This document shows positions 45,960 through 56,359 of a stretch of DNA of 64,000 nucleotides, piece by piece. Position numbers and translations under genes: made by a program. The number at the start of each line of letters is the position of its first letter. Positions within the stretch are counted from its first letter, which is position 1. The notes under the pieces were generated by a model. The model saw only the letters and a list, made by a program, of their open reading frames with translations, ran no database searches and was not told the origin of the DNA. Origin of the DNA: Brachypodium distachyon (Eukaryota; Streptophyta; Magnoliopsida; Poales; Poaceae); NCBI RefSeq assembly GCF_000005505.3, contig NC_016134.3, positions 47,954,650-48,018,649 on the forward strand, in the 5' to 3' direction.

Positions 45960-47909
45960 ATGTCGGCCGCCGCCGAGGAAATCCGCCGGCTCCTCATCGC
46001 CGGAGTGACCTCCGGGAACCGCCTCCCGCCGCTAGCCGTCAAGCTCCTCCACGGCCGGCTCCTCCGCCTAGACCTCCTCGCCGACCTCTCCCCTCTCCTC
46101 CTCCGCGCGCTCTCCTCCTCGGGCGTCCACCTCCACGCCCTCCGCCTGCACTCCCTCCACTCCAGCCCCTCCCAGTCCAACCTCACCCTGCCATTCGCGC
46201 TCAAGTCCGCCTCCCGCCTCCCGGACCCTCTCCCCGCCGGCGAGCAGCTCCACGCCGCCTCCGTCAAGCTTCCTTCCCACTCCAACCCGCACGTGCTCAC
46301 CTCCCTCCTCGCCCTCTACGCCAGATGCGGCCTCCTGCGGCACGCGCGGGCCGTGTTCGACGAAATGCAATGCCCCAGCATGGTCTCCTGGAGCGTGCTC
46401 ATCGCCGCGTACATGGACGCGGGGCGCGTCAGGGAGGCCGTCGCTGTCGCGAGGGATGCGTTCGCCGGCGGCATGCGTCCGGACAGCTTCACGGCCGTGC
46501 GGGTCCTGACGGCGTGCGCGCGGGTCACAGACCTTGGCACCGGGGAGGCGGTGTGGAGGGCGGCGGAGCGGGAGGGGATCGCGGGCAGCGTGTTCGTGGC
46601 GACCGCGGCGGTGGACTTGTATGTTAAGTGCGGCGAGATGGCCAAGGCGAGGGAGGTGTTCGACAAGATGCCGGAGAAGGATGCAGTGGCTTGGGGCGCT
46701 ATGGTTGGGGGTTACGCTTCCAACGGGCATCCCCGGGAGGCTCTGGAGCTCTTCCTTGCGATGCAGGCTCAGCGAGTGATGCCGGATTGCTACACAGTGG
46801 CTGGGGCGCTCTCGGCGTGCACAAGGTTGGGTGCACTTGATCTGGGACGGCAGGCAGTCGGGATGGTGGACTGGGATGAGTTTCTCGACAACCCTGTTCT
46901 TGGGACTGCGCTGATTGATATGTACGCCAAGTGTGGGAGCACAGGCGAGGCGTGGGTCGTGTTCCAGCAGATGAGGAAGAGGGACATCGTCGTTTGGAAC
47001 GCGATGGTCTTGGGGCTCGGCATGACTGGACATGGTAAGGTCGCGTTTGCCCTTGTCGGTCAGATGGAGAAGTCAGGCATGAGACTGAATGACAATACTT
47101 TCATCAGCCTTCTCTGCAGCTGCACTCATACTGGCCTTGTACAGGATGGACGGCGCTACTTCCATAACATGGCTCAGTTATACCGTATCACTCCTAGGAT
47201 TGAGCATTACGGATGTATGGTCGACCTGTTTAGTCGCGCTGGGTTGCTCCAGGAAGCTCGTCAGCTCATCGATGACATGCCAATGCCGGCAAATGCTGTC
47301 GTGTGGGGTGCACTTCTTGGTGGCTGCAAGATTCACCGAGATGCAGAGCTTGCAGAACATGTCTTGAAGCAGCTCATCCTGCTAGAGCCCTGGAATTCAG
47401 GGAACTATGTCATGCTCTCCAACATATACTCTAACAGCGGGAGATGGGAGGATGCCGCAAAGCTTAGATTGGACATGAAGGCGAAAGGGGTCGAGAAGGT
47501 CCCTGCATATAGCTGGGTTGAGTTTGATGGTAAGGTCCACGAGTTCCGTGTTGGAAACAAGTCACATCCCCTCATGGATCAAATTTACAAAAAGCTCGAT
47601 GAATTAGGCATGGAAATAAAAGCCATGGGTTACAGACCAACTACTGATGTGGTGATGTTCGACGTCGAAGACGAGGAGAAGGAGCACACTCTAGTTCATC
47701 ACAGCGAGAAACTTGCCATTGCATTTTGCCTTCTCACCACCAGACCAGGGGAGGCCATCAGGGTCACCAAGAACCTCAGGGTTTGCACTGACTGTCACAC
47801 TGTTATTAAACTTATATCGAGGATAACTCATCGGGAGATCATAGTGCGGGATAACAACCGATTTCATTGTTTCAGAGATGGCTGTTGCTCTTGCAATGAC
47901 TACTGGTAG
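45960..47909 (+). CDS. DYW-class PPR protein (649 aa), organellar RNA editing factor
   Basis: An intact intronless frame from the first ATG at 45960; the open frame extends 32 codons upstream without ATG. P-L-S repeats occupy about residues 60-430 (for example PHVLTSLLALYARCGLLRHA, SMVSWSVLIAAYMDAGR, VLGTALIDMYAKCGS, DIVVWNAMVLGLGMTGHGK). E and E+ motifs follow (VVWGALLGGCKIHRDAEL, SGNYVMLSNIYSNSGRW, KVPAYSWVEFDGKVHEF). The DYW domain at the end carries the cytidine-deaminase zinc site: H581 and E583 in HSEKLAIAF, C609 and C612 in CTDCH, then CCSCNDYW at the very end. All deaminase residues are present, so it should be a self-sufficient C-to-U editing factor in plastids or mitochondria. The RNA target is unknown. 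Confidence 0.95.
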   Translation: MSAAAEEIRRLLIAGVTSGNRLPPLAVKLLHGRLLRLDLLADLSPLLLRALSSSGVHLHALRLHSLHSSPSQSNLTLPFALKSASRLPDPLPAGEQLHAASVKLPSHSNPHVLTSLLALYARCGLLRHARAVFDEMQCPSMVSWSVLIAAYMDAGRVREAVAVARDAFAGGMRPDSFTAVRVLTACARVTDLGTGEAVWRAAEREGIAGSVFVATAAVDLYVKCGEMAKAREVFDKMPEKDAVAWGAMVGGYASNGHPREALELFLAMQAQRVMPDCYTVAGALSACTRLGALDLGRQAVGMVDWDEFLDNPVLGTALIDMYAKCGSTGEAWVVFQQMRKRDIVVWNAMVLGLGMTGHGKVAFALVGQMEKSGMRLNDNTFISLLCSCTHTGLVQDGRRYFHNMAQLYRITPRIEHYGCMVDLFSRAGLLQEARQLIDDMPMPANAVVWGALLGGCKIHRDAELAEHVLKQLILLEPWNSGNYVMLSNIYSNSGRWEDAAKLRLDMKAKGVEKVPAYSWVEFDGKVHEFRVGNKSHPLMDQIYKKLDELGMEIKAMGYRPTTDVVMFDVEDEEKEHTLVHHSEKLAIAFCLLTTRPGEAIRVTKNLRVCTDCHTVIKLISRITHREIIVRDNNRFHCFRDGCCSCNDYW

Positions 47910-48779
47910 AAGTAGAAAATGATGTCTAGTTACAATTTTGAGCAGCATGGAGTCATCTCCGTTTGACTTGTAAACTAAAGTTAGCTAGATTTGTAGTTAC
48001 ACAAAAGTCTAGCAGATAGATACCTTTTTTTTTCACTAGCGTTTCTGCTGGAAGGAACCAGAAGGTGTTGGTTTGTTTGTTCTTACGTGTAACTATAATT
48101 CATTTCAGAAATTAAAATGTCTCCATGTTGATGAATTTTTTGTACCTCAGCGTTTGATTGATGGCTAAGAGTTTTGAGGCACAACTGATATATCACTGTT
48201 ACTGTTAGACTCTATTCAGTTTCAGTCTTCTGCATTTTCTACAGTACATTTACTCGGCAAAATTATTGTCACGCTCCGTTGGATAACATAAGCCTACATG
48301 AGTGCCATGGAGTATTACTGATTTGCATTTTTGGCATTGACAGTTGTCTGATACTACAAAGAGGAGCCTCTCTCCACTCTATATCATCCATCCAGGATTG
48401 AACTAGCAACACAAAAATTCGAAAATAAATAAATGAATAATTCCCCACGAGTATCATGATCATCGCATCGCATCCCCTGCATTATCATCTTCTTCTTGAG
48501 CGAATAAAAGAACAGAAGCTCCTGGGCAATTTCAGACAAGGTGCAGCAGAAATGGTGGCATACAGCACATCTGTGCAGATCATAGCATAGGAGGAGAACT
48601 GAAGCATTCCTGCGAGTAGCACCTTCTTTATTTTTCTCGTGCGGCAATTTTTGTTTTTCCTTGTTCATCTGTTTAACAGAGATGTTTAATTTCTGGTGGA
48701 AAAAACAATTTCCCTGGGGCAAATGCAGAAACAAACTCCTGTGGTTTTGTCCACACAGCAACTGAATGATGCCTGATTT
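47910..48779. other. Convergent spacer between two PPR genes
   Basis: 3' UTRs of two convergent PPR genes; no coding feature seen. Confidence 0.65.
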
Positions 48780-50876
48780 CTAGCTGTCGATCCAACTGTA
48801 ACCAGGATTCTTTGCGATTTTCCTCTCGCGCATCGTGCCCCTCATTTCTGCTGACTTGGCCCAATCCCCTTGCGCAGCAAGCACGCTGGACAGCTGCACA
48901 TACAGACTGGAATGCGGCGACGATCCTGACTGCTCCATCTCCTTCAGCCTCTTTGCCATTTTCTGCATCAGAGCTTCATTGCCCTGAGCTTTGCACCCAC
49001 CGACAACCGTAGTCCAACTTACTGTATCGGCTGTAAAGGGCATGTTTTCTATGAACTCGAAGGCTTCATCCAGCCGACCTGCACGGACCAACAGGTCAGT
49101 CACACAGGCGTAATGTTCAGCTGATGGCTTTACATAGAAATCTTCCTGCATTTGCTTAAACCATGTCAGTCCTTCTTCCACGAGTCCTGAATGGCAGCAC
49201 GCGGAAAGGACACCGACGAATGTCCGTTCGGTTGGTCTGATACCCCTGGCTCTCATCAGCTCCAAGAGTTCCAGCGCCTTATGTCCGTGACCATTGGAAG
49301 CATAACCAATCAGCATTGAGTTCCACAGGACTTCGTCGGACTTATCTATTCCGTCGAAGATCTTGCACCCATTGGCCAAGTTGCCGCATTTGCAGTACAG
49401 ATCAATGAGCGAAGAGGCTACAACATGGTCAGACTGCAGGCCAAGAACAGTGGCAAGAGAAAAGATCTGCTCCCCAAAGCTTATAGAGCAAATGTTGCTT
49501 GATGCACTCAGAGCACTGGCTAAAGCAACCTTATCGAGTCGCACGCCGAGGTGATGCATCTCACAGAATAACTCCAAGGCATCAATAGCATGCCCGTTCT
49601 GGCTCAACCCAACAACCATCGAATTCCAGGAGATGACACTCTTGCTAGTGATCCTATGAAAAACTCTTTTGGCCTCTTCTATCCGCCCACAGTTTGAGTA
49701 CACAGTGATCATTGAATTGAGCACAACGGTGTCATGGAACCTAAGCTCGCTGAAAGCTCGGCAGGCATCCTCCCAGAGGCTGCATTTTGAGTAGAAGTCA
49801 ATGAGAGCGCTTGCTGCAATCATGTCACTGATGGCCCCGCTCTTCAGACCACACCCGTGCATCTGCTGCCCAGGCTTGAGCATGCCCGAAAAACCACAGA
49901 CATTCAGAACGCTGGCATAAGTTGCAGAATCAGGCAACACGTCTGACCGCATCATCCTTGCAAAAAGAACAAACGCATCGTCTCCAAGGCAGGCAAACGC
50001 ACAGCCACTGACAATAGAATTCCACAGAAGAATGTTGAGGTTCCCCTCCTCCCTGCCAAGTAGACGTAACGCCTCGTCTAGCTGCCCACGCGAAGCATAG
50101 CCATAGACCAGGGCAGAAACCGAGAACTCGTCAGCCTGCGCTAAACCATCGAAGGCACGGCGAGCAGAGTCCAAATCCCCACACTTGCAGTACATGTCAA
50201 CCAACGCGCAGCTCAACACCGAGTCCAGCTCAGTCTTGGCAACCACCATCCGAGCATGCGCCTGCGTCCCGAAATCGTACCTCGTCCGGTCAGCACAAGC
50301 GCCAACAACCGTGGCAAGCACAAAGGGATCATTGCACGGCGAGGACGAGGAAGGTGCCGGCACGCTGCCGTTACCCGAACCGATCGCCCTGACCAAAGCA
50401 AACGCCTCGTCGACGCGCCCGCACCGGACGTACCTATGCAGCACCGTGTTGCACGCCACGGGGTCCTTGACGGGCATCTCGTGGAGCAGCGCCCGGGCCG
50501 TGTCCAGGTCGCCCGCAGAGGCCATCCCGGCGATCACCGTGTTCCAGGTGAAGGCGTTCCTCTCGGGCATGGACCGGAAGAGAGCCAGCGCGGCGCGGTG
50601 GTCCCGGGAGTTGAGGCAGGCGGTGAGGAGGGAGTTGTAGGAGAAGCAGTTCCTGGCGGGCATTTCGTCGAACAGGCGCGGGGCGTCGCGGCGGTGGAGC
50701 GGGGAGGAGGAGGAGGCGCAGCGGGCGTACATGAGGAGGAGCGCGTTGGTGGGAGCGAGCGAGGAGGGGACGTGGCCGGACTTGAGGAGCGCGCTGTGCA
50801 GCTGCCGGCCGGCCGCGGGGCCGCAGGAGCGGAGGAGCTGGATGCTGCCGCGGACGTCGGCGGCGGCCACAGCCAT
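48780..50876 (-). CDS. PLS-class PPR protein with E domain (698 aa)
   Basis: An intact intronless frame. Repeats run from about residue 10 to 600 (for example NCFSYNSLLTACLNSRD, NAFTWNTVIAGMASAGD, SVLSCALVDMYCKCGD, SVISWNSMVVGLSQNG, HVVASSLIDLYCKCGN). The C-terminal part is an E-type domain (TVSWTTVVGGCKAQGNEAL, SLYVQLSSVLAAQGDWAK, IAKNPGYSWIDS) and stops there, without DYW. It belongs to the organellar RNA-editing branch and would need a separate deaminase. The start is the ATG at 50876. Its short leader faces the eRF1-like gene, so the two share a compact divergent promoter of about 320 bp. Confidence 0.93.
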   Translation of the reverse strand: MAVAAADVRGSIQLLRSCGPAAGRQLHSALLKSGHVPSSLAPTNALLLMYARCASSSSPLHRRDAPRLFDEMPARNCFSYNSLLTACLNSRDHRAALALFRSMPERNAFTWNTVIAGMASAGDLDTARALLHEMPVKDPVACNTVLHRYVRCGRVDEAFALVRAIGSGNGSVPAPSSSSPCNDPFVLATVVGACADRTRYDFGTQAHARMVVAKTELDSVLSCALVDMYCKCGDLDSARRAFDGLAQADEFSVSALVYGYASRGQLDEALRLLGREEGNLNILLWNSIVSGCAFACLGDDAFVLFARMMRSDVLPDSATYASVLNVCGFSGMLKPGQQMHGCGLKSGAISDMIAASALIDFYSKCSLWEDACRAFSELRFHDTVVLNSMITVYSNCGRIEEAKRVFHRITSKSVISWNSMVVGLSQNGHAIDALELFCEMHHLGVRLDKVALASALSASSNICSISFGEQIFSLATVLGLQSDHVVASSLIDLYCKCGNLANGCKIFDGIDKSDEVLWNSMLIGYASNGHGHKALELLELMRARGIRPTERTFVGVLSACCHSGLVEEGLTWFKQMQEDFYVKPSAEHYACVTDLLVRAGRLDEAFEFIENMPFTADTVSWTTVVGGCKAQGNEALMQKMAKRLKEMEQSGSSPHSSLYVQLSSVLAAQGDWAKSAEMRGTMRERKIAKNPGYSWIDS

Positions 50877-51199
50877 GACGCTCTCATCTCACGCGGGGCA
50901 AACAGATGCCGTTAGAGCGGAGCGGCGCAGGTGGCGGAGGAGCCTGTCGGGGCGGCGGCGCTATGCATGGAGCCTGTCGGGGCGGAGGAGCCTGTAGCAT
51001 TTACCGTTGGCAGCGGGAGAGCTGCGATCGTTTTGCTGTAACACATACGGACTGCTGATGACCATCCGATTAGATTAGAATGGATGGTGGATCCAGCAAG
51101 TGTTTAGGGTTTAAGCGTAAGCCGTAACAGTAACAGGATCCCGAACCCGACTCCTCTTTCATCTCCCGTCATCCCATCGTCTCCTGCCGCCGCCGCCGC
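50877..51199. promoter_or_regulatory. Compact divergent promoter between PPR and eRF1-like genes
   Basis: Only 323 bp separate the two start codons. A 17-bp repeat GGAGCCTGTCGGGGCGG occurs at 50939-50955 and 50969-50985, with a partial third copy just after. AACCGAC-like and CT-rich leader sequence precede the eRF1-like ATG. No TATA box was identified. Confidence 0.45.
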
Positions 51200-52632
51200 A
51201 TGGACGAGTTAAGCCACCTCCCCGACATCGACGCCAAGGAGGGAGGACTCGACTTGGACGGCGAGGAGGGAGGACTCGACGTCGACGGGGAGGAGGAGGG
51301 AGGACTCGACCTTGTCGACGATGAGGAAAGAGGCGGCGTTGACGAGGGAAGAGGCGGCGTCGACGAGGGAGGAGGAGGCGGGTACCCGATCGTTCTCCTG
51401 AGCGACTTGTCCTACCTCGCTACGTTTGCTGAAGATGGTTGTGATGAAAAATATGCCCTTGGTCTTGATTCGCTGAAAATTACAGTGATGTTGCAAGGCT
51501 AAGCAGTGCAATGAAAGCAATTGGGGCTCATAAAGGAAATCTGATTACTCTGGTTCTACCCTCAAGCATCAAGATTAATGTTGTTTTGAACTCATTAGCA
51601 CTTGAGTATGACTCTACCGTGGATGGTGACAAAAGGGCTGCCATCAGTGTAGTCCAAAACAAGCTGAAGCTCTATGGTGAAGTGCCACCAAATGGGTTAG
51701 TTCTGTACTGCGGGACTATCTCAGGCAAAGAGCAAGAGGTGTGCTGCGCAATTGAGCCACCTAGGGCGGTGAAATTTTGCATGTATCGCTATGGAAACAA
51801 GTTCCACACTGAGGTTTTGGATGAATTGGTACAGCGCAAGTATGGGTATGTGGTTGTTCATGCAAAAGGAGCTATTTTCGGTGTAGCAGTTGGGGATAAC
51901 AGTAAGATACTTCAAACTCTCTCTGTTGACACACCAAGCAAGTATGGAAAGATGCTGTCATCAACTCGGTGTTTTCTGAAAATGCGAATGGAGACCCAGC
52001 ATAGACTTGTGAACGATACCACAAAACTGGCAAGAGATATCTTCATCAATCCAGAGACAGATGTTCCAATGATTCATCACCTGATTGTAGTTGGATCGGC
52101 AGATCGGATGCCAGCACTCAAGTGTCTGATATCGGCCCTCAAGGAACCTGATTTGTTTGATCACCGGTTGGAACGCAAGATTGTTGGGGTAGTCGGTATC
52201 TGCAATCCACCGTGTGACCATGAACAGATGTTTCGCCTGGCTGTTCGCAGGACGTCCACATACCATGACGACTCGGAGCTTCAAGAAATGCTGCTGAACA
52301 GGTACATTAAGTACGTAAAAGATGACAAGTGTGTATGTGGTCTCCAAAAAAACACGTTGGCTGCTGCTCAACTCGGTCTAATGGATACACTTTATGTGTG
52401 GGAAGATCTAGTCTTAAATCAGGAGTCCAATCAAAGCAACTTTGCAGATGAGCCAGCAATCCTAGAAGTGAAGGAGAGGAGATCCGTAGTTGATTGGCTT
52501 CTGTCAAACTACGTGCAGTTTGGTTATTGCATTGAGATTGTGAAACCTGGTCCACCTGACGAGCCGGTGACGTCGACTGTCAACACCTTCTGCAAGGGAC
52601 TTCACGGGATAGGAGGCATTCTACGTATGTAG
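51200..52632 (+). CDS. eRF1-like protein lacking the NIKS and GGQ motifs
   Basis: Proposed exons are 51200-51381 and 51486-52632 (442 aa); the 104-bp intron (GGTACC donor, ATTACAG acceptor) is inferred because it joins an ATG with a good leader to the eRF1 frame. Without it translation could begin at 51511. The N-terminus is a Gly/Asp/Glu repeat (EGGLDLDGE-like). The remainder aligns with eukaryotic release factor 1: KLKLYGEVPPNGLVLYCGTI (120-139), GNKFHTEVLDEL (164-175), a domain 2 core, GSADRMPALK (264-273), and GIGGILRM at the end. The stop-codon NIKS loop is deleted (about 104-115), YxCxxxF has lost its Cys, and the GGQ of domain 2 is replaced by GKMLSS (about 217-222). The minidomain and acidic tail are shortened. 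eRF1 terminates translation by reading stop codons and triggering peptide release; this protein cannot do so by the known mechanism. Confidence 0.8.
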
Positions 52633-53149
52633 TTGTAGTTATATTTGATCTGCGGAGTTATGATCAGGGTCACTTTTGTATGAATTTTATCATCATTTAG
52701 AGTTGATTTTGTCTCAAAACTGAATGCTATAAGTACAATATTTGATCAAATGAACAAATTTACACCATGTGTAATATTTTTGCAGATCAGTGCAATAACA
52801 CATAAATTCTTCTTATTTTGGAGAAGAAATCAAGATCTTTAAGACAATATTACATCTTGAAAATACTACTAGGTCACGGGCTCGTCGAGCGCTTCCTAGT
52901 AGTCAGTATATATATATGTGTCAAACAGAGACACAGTTGGTGGGGAGCCTCTGTCAGCCAATCAAACCAGGTCAGGGCCGAGGAGCTACAGCAGAAAACC
53001 ATGGTCCATGGTATATATCTCCCCCGTCGACGACTCGATGGACACTCTCCACTTGGATCATTTCAGAGCGTGAAAGGTCGCCGGTAAATATACTGGCCTG
53101 TAGCTATAGTTCCTCCACGCATCCACTGCACGTAGTTTGTGATAGGGCC
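52633..53149. other. Spacer and leader of acidic-tail gene
   Basis: AT-rich spacer with TATATATATG near 52909-52918, which may serve as a TATA element, then a leader. The frame of the next gene is open upstream to 52916 but has no ATG there. Confidence 0.5.
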
Positions 53150-53995
53150 ATGGCTCCTCAGATTTGGGACATCAACTCTATCGAAGATTTCAAAGTGGCG
53201 GATGCGAATTTCGAAGAGCATGAAGGCGATGGAGTAGTGTTTCGCATCACTGGATGCGTACCGCTCGCCGACGCTCCTCTGCTTTGGCTAAGGCTGAAGG
53301 TGTCAAGGCAGAAGATCATGAAGTCCACGCAGTTGTCCATCGAAGGTTTGGATCTTCTCAAAGACCTGAAGGACAGAGCCGAGGAGTTGCTCGAGAGGGA
53401 GCAACAACTGCAGAAGTTGGCTGCGTGCAGGGGCAATCCGGAACACCCGAAGAATGCTGACATCCTACACCCTGGCCGCAGTCACACGGAAGCTTACTCA
53501 CACAACAAGAGAGACCTCGAGCGTATCCAGGAGTGCATGGCGAAGATGGACATCGATGGTATGGCAGCTCTCCAAGAAAATGCTATGGGTACCTGCAGGA
53601 GGTATGAGCACCATCGTGCTATGGTGGAAGATGTTGACTGGTTAGCGAAAGAGAAGTGGCTCCCTTCTGTGCAACGGGAGTTGTATCATGTGCGTGAGTC
53701 GGACGAGGATTGCGAAGATGACTCGGAAGAGGAGGAGGAGGAGGAGGAAGGGCAGGGAGAGGAGGAGGAGGCTGAGTCGGAGGAAGGGGATGACGGGGAT
53801 GAGGAGGAGGAAGAAGACGACGAGGATGAAGATGAAGATGAAGATGAAGAGGACGAGGAAGACGATGAAGAGGAGGAGGAAGAAGACGACGAGGATGAAG
53901 ATGAAGATGAAGATGAAGAGAATGAGGAAGACGATGAAGATGATGAAGATGAAGATGAAAAGGACGAGGAAGATGATGAAGAGGAGGATGCATGA
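53150..53995 (+). CDS. Uncharacterised protein with ~90-residue acidic tail (281 aa)
   Basis: I do not recognise the family. One exon starts at the first in-frame ATG (53150). Residues 1-180 form a normal mixed-composition part beginning MAPQIWDINSIEDFKVAD, with a helical charged stretch around DLKDRAEELLEREQQLQKL that could form a coiled coil. Residues about 183-281 are nearly all Asp and Glu. Such tails occur in histone chaperones and nucleolar proteins, but nothing in the N-terminal part supports that role. The tail is built partly from a 69-bp tandem duplication (separate entry), so its length is probably variable between accessions. Confidence 0.6.
   Translation: MAPQIWDINSIEDFKVADANFEEHEGDGVVFRITGCVPLADAPLLWLRLKVSRQKIMKSTQLSIEGLDLLKDLKDRAEELLEREQQLQKLAACRGNPEHPKNADILHPGRSHTEAYSHNKRDLERIQECMAKMDIDGMAALQENAMGTCRRYEHHRAMVEDVDWLAKEKWLPSVQRELYHVRESDEDCEDDSEEEEEEEEGQGEEEEAESEEGDDGDEEEEEDDEDEDEDEDEEDEEDDEEEEEEDDEDEDEDEDEENEEDDEDDEDEDEKDEEDDEEEDA
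53801..53938 (+). repeat. 69-bp coding tandem duplication
   Basis: Two adjacent 69-bp units (53801-53869, 53870-53938) code 23 acidic residues each. They differ by GAC versus AAT in one codon (Asp to Asn), so the duplication looks recent. Confidence 0.85.
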
Positions 53996-54458
53996 TTAAT
54001 TTGCTGCGTCTACGTGCCTATCTACCCGGCCGTCAGCCTATTTTTCTCTTATTTTTTCGATCTGCATGTGTTGTGTCTCTTCTCATTCTCTCCCTATGTT
54101 CATCGATCTCCAGCTGTAGCTGCAGCTGTTGCTCTGTGCTTAGGCTACGGGTAGATTGTATCATTTCAGAGTATTGGACGCAATATGCAAGCTGATGGAT
54201 GCATTTTTTTTTAGTTAAAGTTATCCGTGGGCGCGTGCCAAACATTGTGTGAGTTAATAAGTCTTATATGTTTTGTTCGTTTGGCGAAAGGAACAAGCGC
54301 CTGTTAATTCAACAGCTAGTGCGATCTCGATCGTTCAAGTGTGCTATAAGTTAATTCAAGCCGTTTAGTTAATTTTCTACATTTCGTGTCTGCATGTCAT
54401 CCGTCACATTGATTAGCAAAATCTAGTTATATATATATGCCCTTGTAGTCTCGATCGA

Positions 54459-54508
<50 letters not shown>

Positions 54509-56359
54509 ATATATACGTAGTACTATATGTACGTATACAAGAATATGCATGCATGTGTGCAATTAATGCAAACTGCAAGCTCAACTGCAAACAGACGAGA
54601 CCACGCGCCTTAATTTGGCTTAATTATCTTCTCAAACTGCAAGCTCAATTCGATCGTCACACTAGCTAGCTCATTGTTGCAGCAGGCACACGTACAGTGG
54701 TCCTTTTTCTTTTCCTTTTTACCGTCGCCTGCCTGTACTGGCTAAGCGATCGTGTCGTTCACCATTGAATATGTATGGTGGTCAACTCAGAGCCATGCAT
54801 GTGTGTGTACTGTATGCAGAAAAGAAGACGACAACTGTAGCTCGACGACACCTTACTCCTTAGGGTGAGCTGCTTTAGTCGATCGATCTTTCTGTACACT
54901 TTTGCGTATATGGACTACTGATGGGTCGTGAGTTCAAAGCGGAGGAACAAAATGCAGAAATCATATACTAGCAGTATCACGAATGCATTCAAGGTCAACA
55001 TATCTGTGCCATGCATATATATGTAGTTCATTGCTGTTTTAATTATATATCCGTGCAAGGTCAACAGATCTATGCCCTGTACATGTTTGTGTTTATGCAT
55101 GCGAATATCAAAGTTAATCAGACGGCGCGGCTGGCGTGCAAAAATTATTTCTAGCTCGGGCGACTTAATTAGCAATAGTAAAACAGCCAAAGTAGTAACG
55201 GCCGGCTTCTTGCAGCTGGTTCACAAAAGCACACTATAGCTAGCTTGTGCTCATCCCATCGTCGATCGTGATCTGAGTACGTGTCCTCTTACATCCTCCT
55301 GTCATGAGCACCCTACATATATATTTGGCTCAAATTTGACCTGACAGCAAAGAGATATGCATCCGTGCTCTGAGAGCAGCAGCTCATGATTTATTTTTCT
55401 TCTTCTTCCTCTCATTCAAACCTGGCCTGACAACAAGCAGGCGATCGAGATATCGATATGCTAGCGAAAGAGCAGCAGTCCATGCGTATCGTCGGATCAG
55501 GCGATCTGCTGGTACCCAAGCATCTTATCTTAATCTTTGGCGTGTTGCACAGCACAGTACTGGCCCGGCCGGCGCAGCATGCTTTGTCATCCAGGCACAT
55601 GCAATCGACATGTATATATATAAAAAAAAACTCACCATAAACCACAAAATAAGAGCGGATGCAGCACTCTCAAGCCAAAGTCAACCAAGTACAAAGCACA
55701 GGGAGAATTTGATGCTGCCGCCTCTTTCACCTGCTGAATTAATTTCTCATGCCAAGTGCCCACAATTAGAAACAGAGCAGTTTACAAGTAACTGCCCACA
55801 TTTAGATCCGCCCTCCGGCATGCCGACGAGGTTGCCGCCTGGACCGGCACACCTGCCGCATATTGAACGGGGTATGCCATCGAGGCGACAGGTCTCCAAA
55901 TCAAAGCATCGGCTAAACATGAGAAATATTGCCGACGACAGATCTCATGGAGCAGCACACGGACAAATTTCAAGAAGACATCATCACACTAAAAAATCTC
56001 ACGAAGAACAGATCACAAAAAGGAATATATCACAAATCTCATGAAGAACATATCACAACATCATCACACGGGAAAAAAAAATCAAGAACGCATCATTAAA
56101 CTCAGAAAATTGGCGTTGTTGCCGCTGAGTTGTGGCTCCAGCTAACGGGCTGACTGCTGCCATGGATGGCATTGCGCTGAGGCGAGCCACCCCCTCGGTG
56201 GCCACCTCCACATCTCTTCCACGGCGGCCACCTCCATCCCTACGACTTCCACCAGCAGCAGCAGCAGGGGCGAGATTCAGATGCGGCTCGGAGCGCTGAG
56301 GCGAGCGGATTCTTGGGGAGGCTGGACCGGCGGTGCTTTAGGGAGGCGAGGGGGCGGCG
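53996..56359. other. AT-rich intergenic stretch
   Basis: About 2.4 kb without a supported gene. It contains an AT microsatellite (54461-54500) and, near 56000-56060, short duplications of ATCTCA-GAAGAACA and ATATCACAA. From about 56110 the DNA becomes GC-rich ahead of the FAR1-like fragment. Confidence 0.55.
54461..54500. repeat. AT dinucleotide microsatellite
   Basis: Twenty uninterrupted AT units followed by GTATGTATATATATAC; likely length-polymorphic. Confidence 0.95.

Noticed and set aside
53150..53995. Histone chaperone (nucleoplasmin or NAP-like) identity for the acidic-tail protein
   Set aside because: Only the acidic tail would suggest it; the N-terminal part shows no such domain.
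54461..54500. AT tract as an origin, cruciform or matrix-attachment site
   Set aside because: It is a plain AT microsatellite with no supporting context.
55610..56044. Open frame of 144 codons before the FAR1-like fragment
   Set aside because: No homology or splice context; AT-rich spacer around it suggests chance.
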